From Crossaster papposus (lineage: Eukaryota > Echinodermata > Asteroidea > Velatida > Solasteridae), in the NCBI GenBank assembly GCA_037893245.1, contig JBAIAA010000603.1:1550001-1614000 (forward strand): a DNA stretch of 64,000 nt, read 5' to 3'. Below are positions 42,164 through 57,100 of the stretch, piece by piece. Every line of letters starts with the position of its first letter. Position 1 is the first letter of the stretch. A program made the position numbers and the translations under genes. The notes below the pieces were generated by a model. The model was not told where the DNA came from, searched no databases, and saw nothing but the letters and a program-made list of their open reading frames with translations.

Positions 42164-45100
42164 ATGGCAGCTAGCTCCGGCGCCACATCACCACCAGACT
42201 GGGATGTGATAATTGTAGGGGCGGGCATCGCAGGGCTAACCGCTGCCTACCGGCTGCAGCAACAGAAGCCAGGAATCAAGGTTCTAGTTCTAGAGGCAAA
42301 AGGTTTGTGCAATTGAGTCTGTGTAACCCCCCCTCGCCGTCCCATCCCAGTATTTCACTATTAAACTAGCCCTATAAATGTGGCTCAAATAATATTGGAC
42401 TTCCTCTGTTTTTAAAGCCACATGCTAGGGAGAATTTCTTACATTCCTGCAATGACCTATTGGTCATCAGAAAGCGATAATGTCATGAAAAGTCAAATTT
42501 AACAAAAATTCATAAACAGATTACCCATTCCCATTGTTCTAGAGCTTGTCACGTGGCCGGTATTGTACTGATGATAAAGACATGGCTGGCTGGTCTTAAA
42601 CATTTTTCCAGTGTCACGTGAAATCAGGGTTGCTAAATTTAAATCACAATTTTTATCAATTCAAATTAATTTTTTTAATCCCTTATTTAAAATTTGTAAT
42701 ACTGTATCAATTTAATATAACCAACTGGATCATACTAACATTTTTGCACCGATTGGCCTTTTATTGAGATGATATAAATATATGAAGGAACAAAAGTGGC
42801 CTCACTGAGGTTGCAACACTCTTTCCTGCTCTTAGCTGACAAAATTTGAAAGATTGTTGCATTCTGACTAAACTTTTGTTCATCATTTATACTCGACTGT
42901 CAACAGACTTCAACAGCCAAGTTTAAAATCTCAAATCAATTTTTTAAAGACAGATCTCTTCAGTAGTCAGACTGGTACCACATGATTCTTTTGACACGAC
43001 TCGGTACTAGTGCACCTATCAATTGCCTTCCCCCACCCCCCCCCCCCAGCCCCTACTAACAGAAATATAAAAAAATACGTCTCTAAATTGCATTTTTGGA
43101 AATGGCATTTTTTAACTCTTGCTCTTGTTTACATTCCAACACCCTTGCCCCTAAAATTGCCCACAGGTGTATCATACGTTATACATTTAAATTCTCTAAT
43201 GCATACAGTACAGCTGGAGTGCCTTGGCACATACCACTGGCATGCAATACAAGACTCTCATAGAGCAAGGGTTAATTATTTACTTCAAAAATCAGAGTTT
43301 TCAAGTACGTTTTTGATGAATAATTTGGTTGGTTTACTTTTTGGATAAAGCTCAGCAAATGGTATACTTTAGATTTAAACCTATCTAACCCCTTGAAGTG
43401 TTAAACAATTGGTATTGAAATAGATAAATTCAGCACTTGAAGGGAACTTTTATAATATCGTTGTTCAGACCGTGTTGGGGGTCGGACATACACAACTGAG
43501 CTAGAGGGTGCTCATGGGAAGGATGTCTGGGACTTGGGCGGACAGTGGGTCGGAAGGTAAAACAATCAATTTATTATTCAATATTGGGTTTTGCCCATCA
43601 CCGACCTTTTTTGTCAACACTGTATACTCAGTGTTGTCCTGAGAAATTATTTGAAAAAATCACTCGGTGGGACTCGGGACCCACGACCTGCTGCTTTCTA
43701 GTGCAAATGGCTTACCACTCGACCACCGAGCCATGCAGCCGTGGTTGGCTGGCTGTTTTGAATATGAATACAGCAGGTACGGTACGTATCGATGATTAAG
43801 GGCAAAACCCAATTACTGTTGTATACTACATCATCCCAACGCAAAATTTCATCTTTAAAGTATTCATCATGTTCATTAACAAACAAAAATACTGTGACTA
43901 TCGCGATCCCCCTAGCCTGCTGGCAGTACAATGAGTTATTAAGAGGGCACTGCACGCCTCATAAAGTAAACAGAATTCAACAATGCCCTTATTTGACTTT
44001 TATATGACCTTTGACCTCAAATGCTGCAATCATGCTGCGAGCTATCTAAAGTCCGACCTGACCCAAAGATTAGTGTGAAAAAGTTTGTTTGTGATTGATG
44101 TCTGACTTTTCATATGACAGCACTAAACAGTTAACCTAACCATAGTCAACTGACTTCATTTGACCGTTGACCTTAAATGTATGAGGTCATTAGAAGTTCC
44201 TCTACCCAAAGATTACTGTCACCAAGTTTGGTCGATATCAAAGTCTTTTCACCGGGTACAGCGTGGTTTGTCAGGTTGGCCTTTTGTGCTATCATTGACA
44301 AATCTTCATCAACTTCGACATTATTTTTCACACACTAGCTCTCTGAATGTCATTTTTTCACTGAAAGAATTGTCATTTTTGTTTTATAAAAATGTTCACA
44401 AGTTCTCTGAAGCAAAATACATGTGCAGTCCATATGGCAGTCATTTTGAGCTACCGGTAACGTTACATGCGCACACTGCCAAGTATGATGTTAGCGCTGC
44501 ATGCATCACTATCAAAAGTACATTTCTGGTACCTGTGCATGAAGTCGATGAAAAGTGGGGAGAATTTCAATTATACGTATGGTACACAGTATACTCTACT
44601 GATGCTGCCTAATTAACAAATTCTTCATTGCATGCATTGTCGACATACATACATGCGTGTACACAATAGGTACCAGGCAAATCTGATAGTATGCAAGTGT
44701 CTGTAGCCACTTTTCATTGACTTGTAGTTGTACGTATTCCCAAATGTAGCCAAGTACATGTACATGTACATGTATTCGGGTGCAACCGTACGAACATGTA
44801 CGATTATGGGTATTAAGAGACACTATATGCTATTTCACGTAAAGAGCTGTTCTATGTGGAGACTGGGTGAAAACATTTCTACAACGTGAATTTTTTTTTT
44901 TGGGGGGGGGGGGGGGGGTGGGTTGGTTTATTGGCTTCTTTTATATCAATACTTTCATAATTTATTTACACAAATATTAATATTAATTAATAAAGATTAT
45001 AAAACAAACCTTTTTTTCTTTTCTTTTTCTTTTTGCACTTGCTGTGTTTAAAGGGCTGTATCTCTGAAGGCACTTCCGTTAATTTGTACTATATGATTAT

Positions 45101-48100
45101 GCAAAAATCGGTATCTCCAGAATGCAACATGCTACAGGGTTCAAACCTATACCAAATTAAAGCTTATAATGCAACCAATCCAGCTGTGTACAGTATTTAA
45201 CTCATTAAAAAAAATTGTCCCATAATACCCATTTTTGTGGAGCTGGTCACATACAAACTAACGTTAGATCACTGTTTTTACTTGGAAAAATAATGGCTAT
45301 AAATTTGTTTGGCAGCCGTCGATTTTGACCAGTAATGATCAGAAGTTGGTATGGTACATGTAATTGTTGTTTTTATCCAAAAACCAATACAATTTTGTGG
45401 AGTCGCATTTTATTGCTTTCAAAAATAAGGTCGGTCAGGTGACCCGAAACAAAGGTATTTTGTTTGTTTGGCCTTATAGAACTAAAATATAACAGCACTA
45501 TGTACATTAACCCTCCTATATATAGTGCATTTACCATAGAGCTGTCAGACCTTTCAAAACCTTTCAAAACCTTTCAAAACATTCTGAAGTTTCCTGGACT
45601 AAAGGGTTTTGAAAGGTGAGAAAGCTGTCTGACAAAAGGAACCAATGAAAGATTTTGAAAGGTAAAACAACTCTCTGAACAAACTGGTGTGAGAAAAACA
45701 ATACCTTTCAAGTTTCTGGACTGAAGGGTTTTGAAAGGTGAGAAAACTGTCTGACAAAAGGAACCTATGAAAGATTTCGAAAGGTAAAACAACTCTCTAA
45801 ACAAATTTTTGTGAAAAAAAATACCTTTCAAAAGGTTTTGAAAGGTGTAGTAGTGCAGTAGCAACAAATTCTGGAGCGTTTTGAAAGGTTCATACTTATT
45901 GATAGCCATTTTGCCCATTAAGCATATTTTGAAAGGTTTTAAAAGGTAAAACCATAAGAGGGTTAACAAATGTCCTGAGTCCAGTCTTTTGCATGTGCTA
46001 ACCTATTAACTATTTAACTACCAAATTAACTGCCAACAAATCGCATGAAAATTGCATCTCTAATGATCCATGACCCATAACATTGTGCACAGAAACTACA
46101 TGCATGCAGTTTTAATTCCAGGGCACGATTTCATAGCGCTGCTAATTAACAGCCAATTCTATGCTCCATGCCTCGGTCACACCTTTGCGTATGCTAACAC
46201 AGCTTCTGTCATTTCATTATCAGTAAACACATGAAGAACAAATTGCGACGAATACAAAAATAAAGTTTGACTAAAATCTATTTTGTGAAATCCTGTGGAG
46301 ACCAAATAATCTATTGAAATATTTCATGTGGATACCTTTTCACTCCCATTGTCCCCATTGTGCTCGGGTCTCCACAGGGTACCGAATTTAGAATCTTGGT
46401 CACAAAGCAAAAGCTAAAATATTAAAATCTTGACTTTACCCCACCCATCCTTTTACATGTAGCTCTCAGTATCACATCATATGGCTGCTGAACGAGCTGG
46501 GCCTGGAGAAGTACCCACAATACACCACGGGCAAGAAGATGATGTTGCTAGGCAACAAGGGAATCCGGACCTACAAGGCCAGCATCCCGTCCATGTCGTT
46601 CCTGTCGTTGTTGGATCTGCAGCGATTCCTGACCGCCGTATGTTTTCTAGCGTAAATAAATTTCTGCTAGGACCTAAACTCCGGTTCATAATTTGATGCA
46701 AGTGTCTGTATTATATAGACCATGTGCCCTCTGTTTACACAGTATTCAAATGTGCCCGGCAATATGAGCACGCATCATGTTTTACATAAATTTGGTTGAG
46801 AGATTACATCAGAGGTCACATAATTCAAAGGCATTCTGACCTGCGATGTCACTCTTTAAGCAAATTTTATGTAAAACATTTATGTTGGCGCATCACTGCC
46901 GGGCACATTTGAATACAGATGTACATTGTAAACATGTGAAGTCAGAGGGCACATCGTCTATAGCCACTTCCCATTGACTTGAACAAAATAATGTTATTCC
47001 CAAAGGTAGCCAAGTATCCGGTCGCAACCGTACAAAGCATATTTGCCAAACTACATGTAGTTTAACCCTCCTATGGTTTCACCTTTTAAAACCTTTTAAA
47101 ATCTGCTTACTGGGCAAAATGGATATAAAAAAGTATGAACCTTTCAAAACGCTCCATAATTTGTTGCTACTGCACTACCACACCTTTCAATACCTTTTGA
47201 AAGGAATTGAAAGGTAGAAAAACTGGGCTATGGTATACCCTATGATAAAGGTATGGGAAGTCTATCAGAAACTGGCCAGACCTTCCAAAACCTTGCGAAA
47301 GAAAATGAAAGGTGGAGCTATTGCTTAACCAAATATCAGTACAGTTGCTATGCATACATGGTTTGACCTTTCAAAACCTTTTGAAATGTTTTGAAAGGTA
47401 GAATTACTCCCCAGCACATTATATAGAATATCTCTCACAGAAAACAGCTAAACATTTCAAAACTTTTCAACTTTTATTTGGTATGGTATGCCCCTATGAT
47501 AAAGGTCTGGGAAGTCTATCAGAAAACGGCCAGACTTTCCAAAACCTCACACCAGTTTGTTCAGAGAGTTGTTTTACCTTTCAAAATCTTTCATAGGTTT
47601 CTTTTGTCAGACAGCTTTCTCACCTTTCAAAACCCTTTAGTCCAGGAAACTTGAAAGGTTTTGAAAGGTCTGACAGCTCTATGGTAACTGCACGGTATAT
47701 AAGAGGGTTAAATGTGAAAACTTGTCTGAAATGTGAAACTTGCCCGAACGTCACAAATCTGCAAGCCTTGGCCAAGGCCATCGTCATTTATTTGTCTGAA
47801 ATCCACCCGCGTGCTGCAGTTTAACAGTTTAGCATGCACAGTGCAAAAAGAACTCGCGAACAGCGACCTACGTACGCGGCCACTATACAAAACAACCTAA
47901 ATGCAACGCGCGTGCAAGTAGAACAGACGCAAACGACTTTACGCGGGTCATGTCAGTCACGGCAAAGTCAACTGCAGCGCGTGGATACGCACGCGCATTT
48001 GCAATGTTCGGCGCTCATTTGCTGATCTTGTGTTTTGATTTTGGGAGTATCGGCTTCGGTAACGCACTGTATAGAATACAAACGCATATGCAAATAGCCG

Positions 48101-51100
48101 TACAAAACCCGTACAAAATGTTGAGGTTTCCATAGGTTTGTGCACAAACATGGATGCGCCCAGCTCGCATCACTTTGTACATCGAGCCAGCTCTCTAGTA
48201 ATTTAATATACATGTAGCTCTATGGTACAAGACGATTTTATCGAAGGTCATGGCGTGGTCTGCGTACGTTAGAGGGTGACTGCATCAGTGGCCTACGTGC
48301 GCTGCGTACCGCGATTAAGTCGTCTTGCAAACAAGACTAGCCATAACCAAGCAATAAAGCCCTACATGTATTGATGACATCACCCAGTGTGTACCACATG
48401 ACATTGCGTTTTTTAGTGGGATTATACCGCTCGATGCTCGCTATTTATTTACATGCCAAATGCCAACATACGATCGGTTTTTCACCCCCCAAAAATAAAA
48501 TGTGCCATTTCTGCCCTGATAGTCGAAGAAGGAAATGAGTCAGAAAACTTGCGAAGATGATTAATGCGCAAAGGATTTACCTCGGGAACCACATACCAGT
48601 ATAGTCAGAAAAATTAGCATGGAAAGTGCTACTGTAGTGTACAGGTACGTATATTTGGTATACATGTACGAGCTGCGGCAGTAGTGTCCCCTACTTTTCC
48701 CATGATGCACTGCCAATAAACATTGTGTAACATCAATTCATCTAGGGCCATTCGGATGTGGCCTAAGCAAAACTTGGCCGAGTACCAGTAATAAGTAATA
48801 CTTTTTGCACAATTTTTGGCTGGTAAACTAGTTCTTGCTCAGCAAATAACTCCATGCATACTTATTAGCAGACTGTTTACTCCTTTGTACAGACGGACAA
48901 AATGGCTGCAAGTATTTCTGTACACAATCCTATGGATGCTCCAGATGCTGATATCTTAGACAGCATGACACTGGGAACAATCCTACGCCAGACTACGTGG
49001 ACACATGGTAATAGTTACAAATTCATCACTCGGACTAAGTTTTGACCTGAACCTCCCAAAAGAACTTAATTTGCCGTCAAATTTCCTCTCAGCTCAGAAA
49101 AGGGTTGAAGCGTGTTGTAGAAATTGCAGGAAAGGTTCTGTTTTTCCTTCAAGAGTTAAATTTCAGAAATTAGCCAGTACATGTAGATCACGTTTAGATT
49201 ATTTTGACATTGACCAGGCCTAGGTGCGGGATTGTTTTTTTTTTAACCTCGATTCGAGACGGGTTCAGACCAGCATCTGTGATGGGAACCACACCCTGAT
49301 TTATCCCGCCTCACTTGCTGCGAGCTGGTCGATGACAGATATTTACAGCCTTGCTTGTGACATATTTATCTGTTAATATCCATTTAGATTTTGTGTTTTG
49401 TATACAGGTACCGGTATGTATACACGTACTCCGACACAAAACTGGGGGGGGGGGGGGGGGGGGGGGGGAGATGTGTTCTACAATATGGTATAGTCTGTAA
49501 TGGCTGGTCTTAATCCTGCATTCATAAATACCTACAGTTTACCTATTCCTATTAGTCAAGAGCCCGTCATGTGGGTGGTTTCAAACCTACATGTAAGATA
49601 AAACACCGGCTGGTTTTAAACACTATCTTCCTGTGACACCACAGCGCGCAACATTGCACAGCATACATGTGCGACGTATGTGCGACGGTATTACACAGAC
49701 AAGACACATACCATAGACATGGCCAGAGGTAAAATTGCTAAACAAAATCATTGAAAAATATAAATTTATCATTTGTTTTTACTTTTTGACCGAATGTCAT
49801 GGATACAAATAGGTTTTTAGGGCACTTTGTTCCGTTTCAAAAACCTCAATTTTGTTGACCCTCAGCTTCCAATATTGTGGTTAAACAGTTTTGATTTTTG
49901 TTGGTCCTGAAAATTTGCAGAGGCTCGGGACACCATTGATGCTGCCATCAACCAGATCTTTGGCGCCCAGCCACGCATGTTGTCAGCCTTGTTCTTCTAT
50001 TATTACGTCAGCTCGGCCGGCAACGTTAGAATGCTAAATGAGACCATGAATGGAGCTAACCAGGAGTTCAGAATCAAGGTACATGTACCATGCGATGAAG
50101 CTCTCTGAGAAACACTTTCTGTCTATTTATCTTCACCTCGGGATTCCTTGACGCCGGTATTTTTTCCTAACTTGCCATATTTTACGCATGAGGTTTTTAC
50201 AGCCTCTGTCCAGTAGCTGCACTACACAATGGACCCGAGCGTACACCCGTCACATAGGTTGTGTGTGTTATGGCATACGGTAGCACAGCTGACAACTGCA
50301 TTCTGGATGGAGCGTGCCGCAACCATAGCTGCATGATCTCATAGCCACTCCCGTAACTGCTCCCATAGCCGCTTCCATAGCTGCTCCCATAGCCGCTCCC
50401 GCTCCCGTAACTGCTCCCATAGCCGCTCCCATAGCCGCTTTCGCTCCCGGTCTGCTCCCATAGCCGCTTCTATAGCCACTCTCTTAGCCGCTCCTTCGTG
50501 TCAAGGAGTTAAATGTATGAAAACAATTTGACCTTTCTTTTTGGTTGATGTTATAAAACAAGTGCTCTTCCTTAATTCCTTGACGCCGGTATTAATTCCT
50601 TACTTACCGGATTACATGTCTGCACAGCTGCCTTTGTCCAGCAGCTGCAATTCACAAGAGACCCACGCGTACACCCATCACACACGCCGTGTGCTACAGC
50701 GTAGCACAGCTAACAACAGCATTTCGGACATATGTGACCGGCTCTAAAAAAAAAAGGGTATTAAGTCGCGCTGTGCATTATCACGTAATGGCCTACTCAA
50801 AGTTGAGAGGGTAAACATTTCATCAAAATGTGATTTACATTTTGTGTCATGAATGACATCTTTAATACCTACAGTTTCAGGTTCATTCACAGAAATGTTG
50901 ATTTTTCAAAGCCTGTTTTCTCAAGGGGATGGGGGGGGGGGGGGGGGGGGGGCTTAGGGCTATGGAGCTCTATTATATACCAAATGAAAGCTGTGGGCTT
51001 TCCAACCATAACTCAATTTCACTGTTTTGTGACATAATACCCATTTTGGTGGAGTTGGTCACATGGCCGCTCCCAAGGGCCAAGGAGTTAAAGAAGAAAA

Positions 51101-54100
51101 ATATACCTTTTGCAGCTATCAAAATATGTAACCAACCAAAATACTGTTGAAAAGCTTATGTAAAGATATTGATGACACTAAACTCCCTGTGAAATTATTC
51201 CTTCTGGCAAACTTTAGAAAGGGTCATACTATCACCAGGGCAGACTATACACTGATCTTCCAAAACAGCTATGGAGAAAAAATTAAAAATGAGTGTGGGA
51301 AGCTGACAAGGGATGGTTTTGTTGTGCTTTTGCCTATGCCCTGTTTGGGGCAATGTGTACCGGCAAAGACTTTGTACTTATTTTTGTACTTATTATTTAC
51401 TTGTATTTAGGGTGGTACCCAGCAAATATCAACCATCTTAGCAGACAGGATAGGCCAGAAGCGGGTGTTAATAGACCACCCTGTAGATCACATAGACCAG
51501 CAGGAGGCTGACAAGGTCACTGTGGTGACTGAAGCGGGTCAACAGTTCACCAGTCACTATGTGATTGTCGCAACTCCTCTCCATTGCTCCAGTAAGAAAC
51601 CATTCATAGTGCTATTTTAAATGTGACAAATATTTGTTGAGCAAGAGGAGAGCGGTTTCGAGTCCCATCTGAGTGAATTTTGTCTCGTCTGAACGAAGTT
51701 GAGAAAGAAATTATACAATCACTATTTCTGTCCAAATGAAGTCTAATTGCAATCAAACTTGGAGCAAGCATGCAATATTGTAACCTTTTATGATGGCCAT
51801 GTCAAAGGTCAAGTACTGAGGTCAAAGGCCAAAGGGGTTTGCTTGATAGTCGGAAAGTTTATTGATCCAAAGGTTCGATAGTCCAAACACACATTTCCCA
51901 TGAGATGTTTCATTAGCTTGAAAATGAAATAAGGTTTGTTAATCCGAATATTTGGTGTGATAGTCCGAATGTTCATTTATCTGAAGGTTCGATAAAATCT
52001 AAGGTTCGTTTGACCGAATTTAGAATTTATATGGTTAAATGGTTCGAAGGACTATCGAACCGTCGGACTATCGAACCGTCGGACTATCGAACCGTCGGAC
52101 TATCGAACCGTCGGACTATCGAACCGTCGGACTATCGAACCGTCGGACTATCGAACCGTCGGACTATCGAACCGTCGGACTATCGAACCGTCGGACTATC
52201 GAACCGTCGGACTATCGAACCGTCGGACTATCGAACCGTCGGACTATCGAACCGTCGGACTATCGAACCGTCGGACTATCGAACCGTCGGACTATCGAAC
52301 CGTCGGACTATCGAACCGTCGGACTATCGAACCGTCGGACTATCGAACCGTCGGACTATCGAACCGTCGGACTATCGAACCGTCGGACTATCTAACCAAA
52401 TAAGTTAAGAGGGCCTAATATTTCGATCTTAACAAGATCTTCTTCAGAGACATAATGACTGTACACGAAACAAACATATATAGGGCAACATGCAGCTTGA
52501 TGCACATCAAAGCTGACGGGAGAAACACAAAAGCCTGTACAGAGTTCTGTGGAACAAAAAAAGGAGGATTAGGCTGAAGGGTTAAAGGGAAAGGTCAGTG
52601 TGGGTAGGATCAAAGAAAGAACTAACAAATAAGTGTTAATAGGAGAAATGTGGAGGAGGGGGGGGGGGGGGGGTGTGGGACAATAAACAAGGGGAAACCA
52701 GAGGGGTGAGAACAAATAAGAACAAACTGCTGGCAAGGATTAAATCTTAAACAGATGACAAATGGGAGAAAACAATAGAAGTTAGTCATTTCCTAGTTGG
52801 ATGTTGAGCCCATGTGGTTGAATAGTCCGAAGACGATTCATCCAAACTTTCTTCCGGCTGAGACGAACTGAGTCTTTCCGATGGCCAAGTGATTCTATGC
52901 CCTGTAGAATCATATCAGAAATGCAATGGTTAGGCTGATTGAAGTGGTGACCGACTGGGGTATCTAGTTTCTTGGTGTTAACAGTCGATCGATGACCGTA
53001 GAAATGCTTTTTTAGGGCGTTTTTGGTCTCTCCGACATACTGAACTCCACAGAACCTGCAAGAGATGAGATATACGACATTAGATGTACTACAAGTGATG
53101 TTACCAATAATTTGATGGGTGGTACCAGAAGAGTGGTCAGAAAGGAGTACGACTCCTGGATGTGGATCTGGCAAACCACACATCTGGAACTGCACTTGAA
53201 AGTTCCGTTCTGGTTGGGAGGAGATGTATCCAAGCTGGGAACTTCGGCTTGAACAATGAGGTCTCGTAGATTATGAGGTCGTCTATAATACAGGGCTGTC
53301 GGGGACGGCACGAACAAGGCGATCTGAAGTGTGGAGAATGTGATGGCTGTCGTTAGTGATTTTGCGAAGGGAAGGGACTATCGAACCGTCGGACTGTCGG
53401 ACTATCGAACCGTCGGACTATCGAACCATCGGACTATCGAACCGTCGGACTATCGAACCGTCGGACTATCGAACCGTCGGACTATCGAACCGTCGGACTA
53501 TCGAACCGTCGGACTATCGAACCATCGGACTATCGAACTGTCGGATCTTTGGAACAAACTGCTGTTTGTTTGTAAAGAGAATTTATCCTCTAAAATATCC
53601 TTCTAATACCGGAAAACCCTCGTTTCAACCTCTGCCCAGTTCCTTCTCATTTCGCAGGAACCCCTCATATATATTATTATTTTCAGTTCATGAATTGTTG
53701 ATTTTTCAGCCAACATTGAATACATACCTGTGTTACCCCTTGAGAGGATCAGCCTAGCCCGCCACTCGCCCATGGCTCATCTCTTGAAGTTTATTGTCAC
53801 CTATAAAACAGTAAGATTTACATTTCCTTTTTTGGAAGGAGATAATTTGTTTCCTGTCTCCTCATTTTACTTTGTAGATGTCCTTTGCCGTTATTTTTAG
53901 ATTTACTGAATACTCTTTATAGTCGTCAGCAACAATAGATACTTAGTCAAACTTTGCTGGGTCTACACTCTAAAGTACAGCCGAGTGTGCTTTACTGACT
54001 CAACGATAATGATTTGCTTTTTTTGACAACTTTGTGCCCTTCCTATTAAATGGCATCTTCGGGTCATTCCACCAAGTTTAAACACAGTGTCCTTGTTGCG

Positions 54101-57100
54101 CCCAGAACCTGTTGTGAGACAATTTCAGTACTTCTGCATATTTACACAGTTTTGCTATGCATGTTTAAGTACAACATGTAATATACCGTACATGTAGTAC
54201 TCTTACCTGAAATACAAGTGCATCAGTAGCAGTGATGTACATTTAATACACAAATACACCGCAAGGGAGACTGATTAGTTAAATTTGTATACATTTCAAA
54301 GTGAACAAAGAAATTGCCAAGGCAGAACTCTAACCTGCGACCTCCGGAATACCAGACCACTGGACCACCAACTGAGCTACATGTATCTTGCCCTATGTTG
54401 GCGGTCCCCCAAACTGTCAGTATCTTTGTTCGAGGGCGCTAGTCAGAAGTCATAAACACCAGAATGCTGTGTGGCCAGGGATCACAGCCAATTTTTACAA
54501 TACAACCTGAAAAGCGACATTGTGGAGGATCGAACACTCAATGAGGAAACGACTTTTTATATCTTACAATACACAAATAAACCACAAGGAAGACCGCCAA
54601 CATACAATGTATGGCAAGATACATGTACATGTAGCTCAGTTGGTAGAGCACCGGTCCGATGTTAGAAGGTGGCAGGTTTGAGTATCGCCTTGCTAATTTC
54701 GTTGTTCACTGTGAAATATAAACAATTGAACACGGTATACCCCAGTGTGACACTTGTTACTTTGAAAAATATTTTTAAACATATCCCTTGTAATTTATTT
54801 ACAATAAACTTTTGAAAATAAAAGCATAGTTCCATTTTGTGGTGCAGAGAAGATTTGTACAATAAATCTTGCAACACGACAAACAGACGTGAAATGACGA
54901 TGTCCTTGTTACACCAAAGTCCAAGATTTGTCATGAAATATCAAATATTTTCAGGAAACGATTACACATGTAGTACAAAAATGTACATAACTTGCCCAAA
55001 TCTGTTCAACACCCAAGACCAATAATACAAATAAATATTCAATGTCAAAGTAAATAAAGAAATTGTAATCTGGAGGTTGCAGGCTCGAGTCCCGCCTTGC
55101 CAATTTCTTTGTTCACTTTGAAATTCATGCAAACTTACCTAGTCAGTTTCCCTTGTGCTGTATTTGTGTAAATAAATATTCAGTATTGTAACAAATATCA
55201 CACTTTGTGTCCCAGCCTGATGGAATGACAGATATATTTACCAAGACAATTTATCTGGCTGTTATTTCAGCCACAAGTATTTTAGGGTGGCATGGGTGGC
55301 AAGTGTATAAAGCACTCGTCTCCCAGCTCTGACCATATGTGAGTAGTGTTGTGCATGGATTCTTTTCTGTGCCACGAGGGTTATCATCCCTCTACATAAA
55401 TCAACATTTGTGATCTTTAGCTGTGTTCCGTGGTGAGGTAACAGGCAGAGTTGCAACGGTTAACTGTTTTTTTGTGACTTGACTTAAGTCATTTTAAAGA
55501 AGTGAGTCAAGTCATTGGGTCCAGAAGATTGAGCCGAGTCAGTGTGTAGTCGAGTCGAGTATTTAGTATTTATCTAAATTTGAACACTATACAATAAATA
55601 AACACATGCTATAGAAACCACAAGATGCGAGTCAATGACATCGGTGTATGTTTGTTGTTTCATATGGAGAAAGGAAAACAGACGGCCGATAGATATCTTG
55701 TACATGTATGTACGTACAAAATTATTCTCAAACATAAACGTGACATTTAGCATAAACCTGCACCAGTCATTGCACATATTTTCTGCAAAGTTTTGCTCAA
55801 ATTCTGAGACTCGAGTCTTATAGCCTTCACTCGAGTCATTCTAATGAGGGACTCGAGTCGAGTCATTCACCCATCGGGACTTGAGTCGAGTTGCAAATAA
55901 CTGTGACTCAAGTCAGTCGAGTCATTACAGCTCTGGGTATGGGTCATATGGCGGCAGCATGAGGTGCCTTTACATGCTAACCACGTGACCATGTTGTAGC
56001 CGCGCCCTTTGCAATTCAGCATCCGAGCTGCGAGTATCAGTAAGAATGATTAATCCCCCAAATTGTTTGTTTAGGCTTTTTGGAGAGAGGATGGTTTTTC
56101 GGGCGAAATTATCAGCACCGGCGGTAAGTCCACCATCGAAGGTCTCAGCTCTGGCCCGCTGCAGCTGACATTTGACTGTACAACTTCCAATGGCAGTCCA
56201 GCGCTGGTGGGATTCTACTGCAACAGTAGAGAATGGAGTCAGATTGAAGTAAGCTAAGCCATTGAATTCAAAACTCCCTATTCAATAGCTCTTGGTAGAG
56301 TATTGGTATGGTGTTCTGAAAGTCACTGATTCACATCCCGCTCCAGTCAACTTCAGACTTTTTAACCAGTTCGCGTCGGGTGCCATAAATACACGCACAG
56401 TTTTTCTGTGATTTAAAATGGATAATGAATAAACACGTCACAAGTAAAATAACAGGGTGTGCATCCCACAGATGCCGGTCTGAACCCATCGTGGATCGAG
56501 TTTGTGAATCTGGCACCTGGGGCTCGTCAATGTACAATTAATCCCTTGCAAACTGAAAATTTGTAAAAAAATTGACGTGGCAAAAAAGTGGAAAATTTAC
56601 ACTGTCTTTCAAACTACAAGCATCATGTATATAGTCGGGGATCCAGACATCGAAAAGCTCAATAAAAATGGTTGGACCTGACACGGTCTGATATACTTTT
56701 TAAATGTGTTTTTTCTATTGGTCTGGACATTGAGGTTGGACAATTGAGAGGTCTGCTCTGTCGGAAGCTTTGCGAAAAATAATTGTGGCCAATGTTGTAC
56801 ATGCACCCCCCCCCCCATTTTATACTTAAAATATGAAAAAAATATGTTTTTGTTTTAAATCAATTGTAGGTGGCGATGGCCGTCATCACATGCATTCCAG
56901 ACCAACATTAGACATGTCTTGACCTAATCAAATAGGGAAATATGTTTAAAGAACATTCAGAAAAGATTAATATTTGTTTTAAGCCCAAAATCGCGCCTCG
57001 ATTTTAATCATTTGTATATATTTTTCGTCTTTACTTCACTGGTAATAAAAAAGGATGATGCTATCACATCATACAATACATCAATGTTTTCCTTATTCAT

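Noticed and set aside
51147-51410. Plus-strand frame just before exon 6
   Set aside because: Intronic; the exon 6 splice acceptor at 51409-51410 and phase agreement with exon 5 leave no role for it.
52010-53757. Repeat proteins across the GGACTATCGAACCGTC arrays
   Set aside because: Satellite-driven open frames inside an intron.
54612-54692. tRNA gene in intron 7
   Set aside because: Good A box, but three related copies with the same downstream body show a SINE family.
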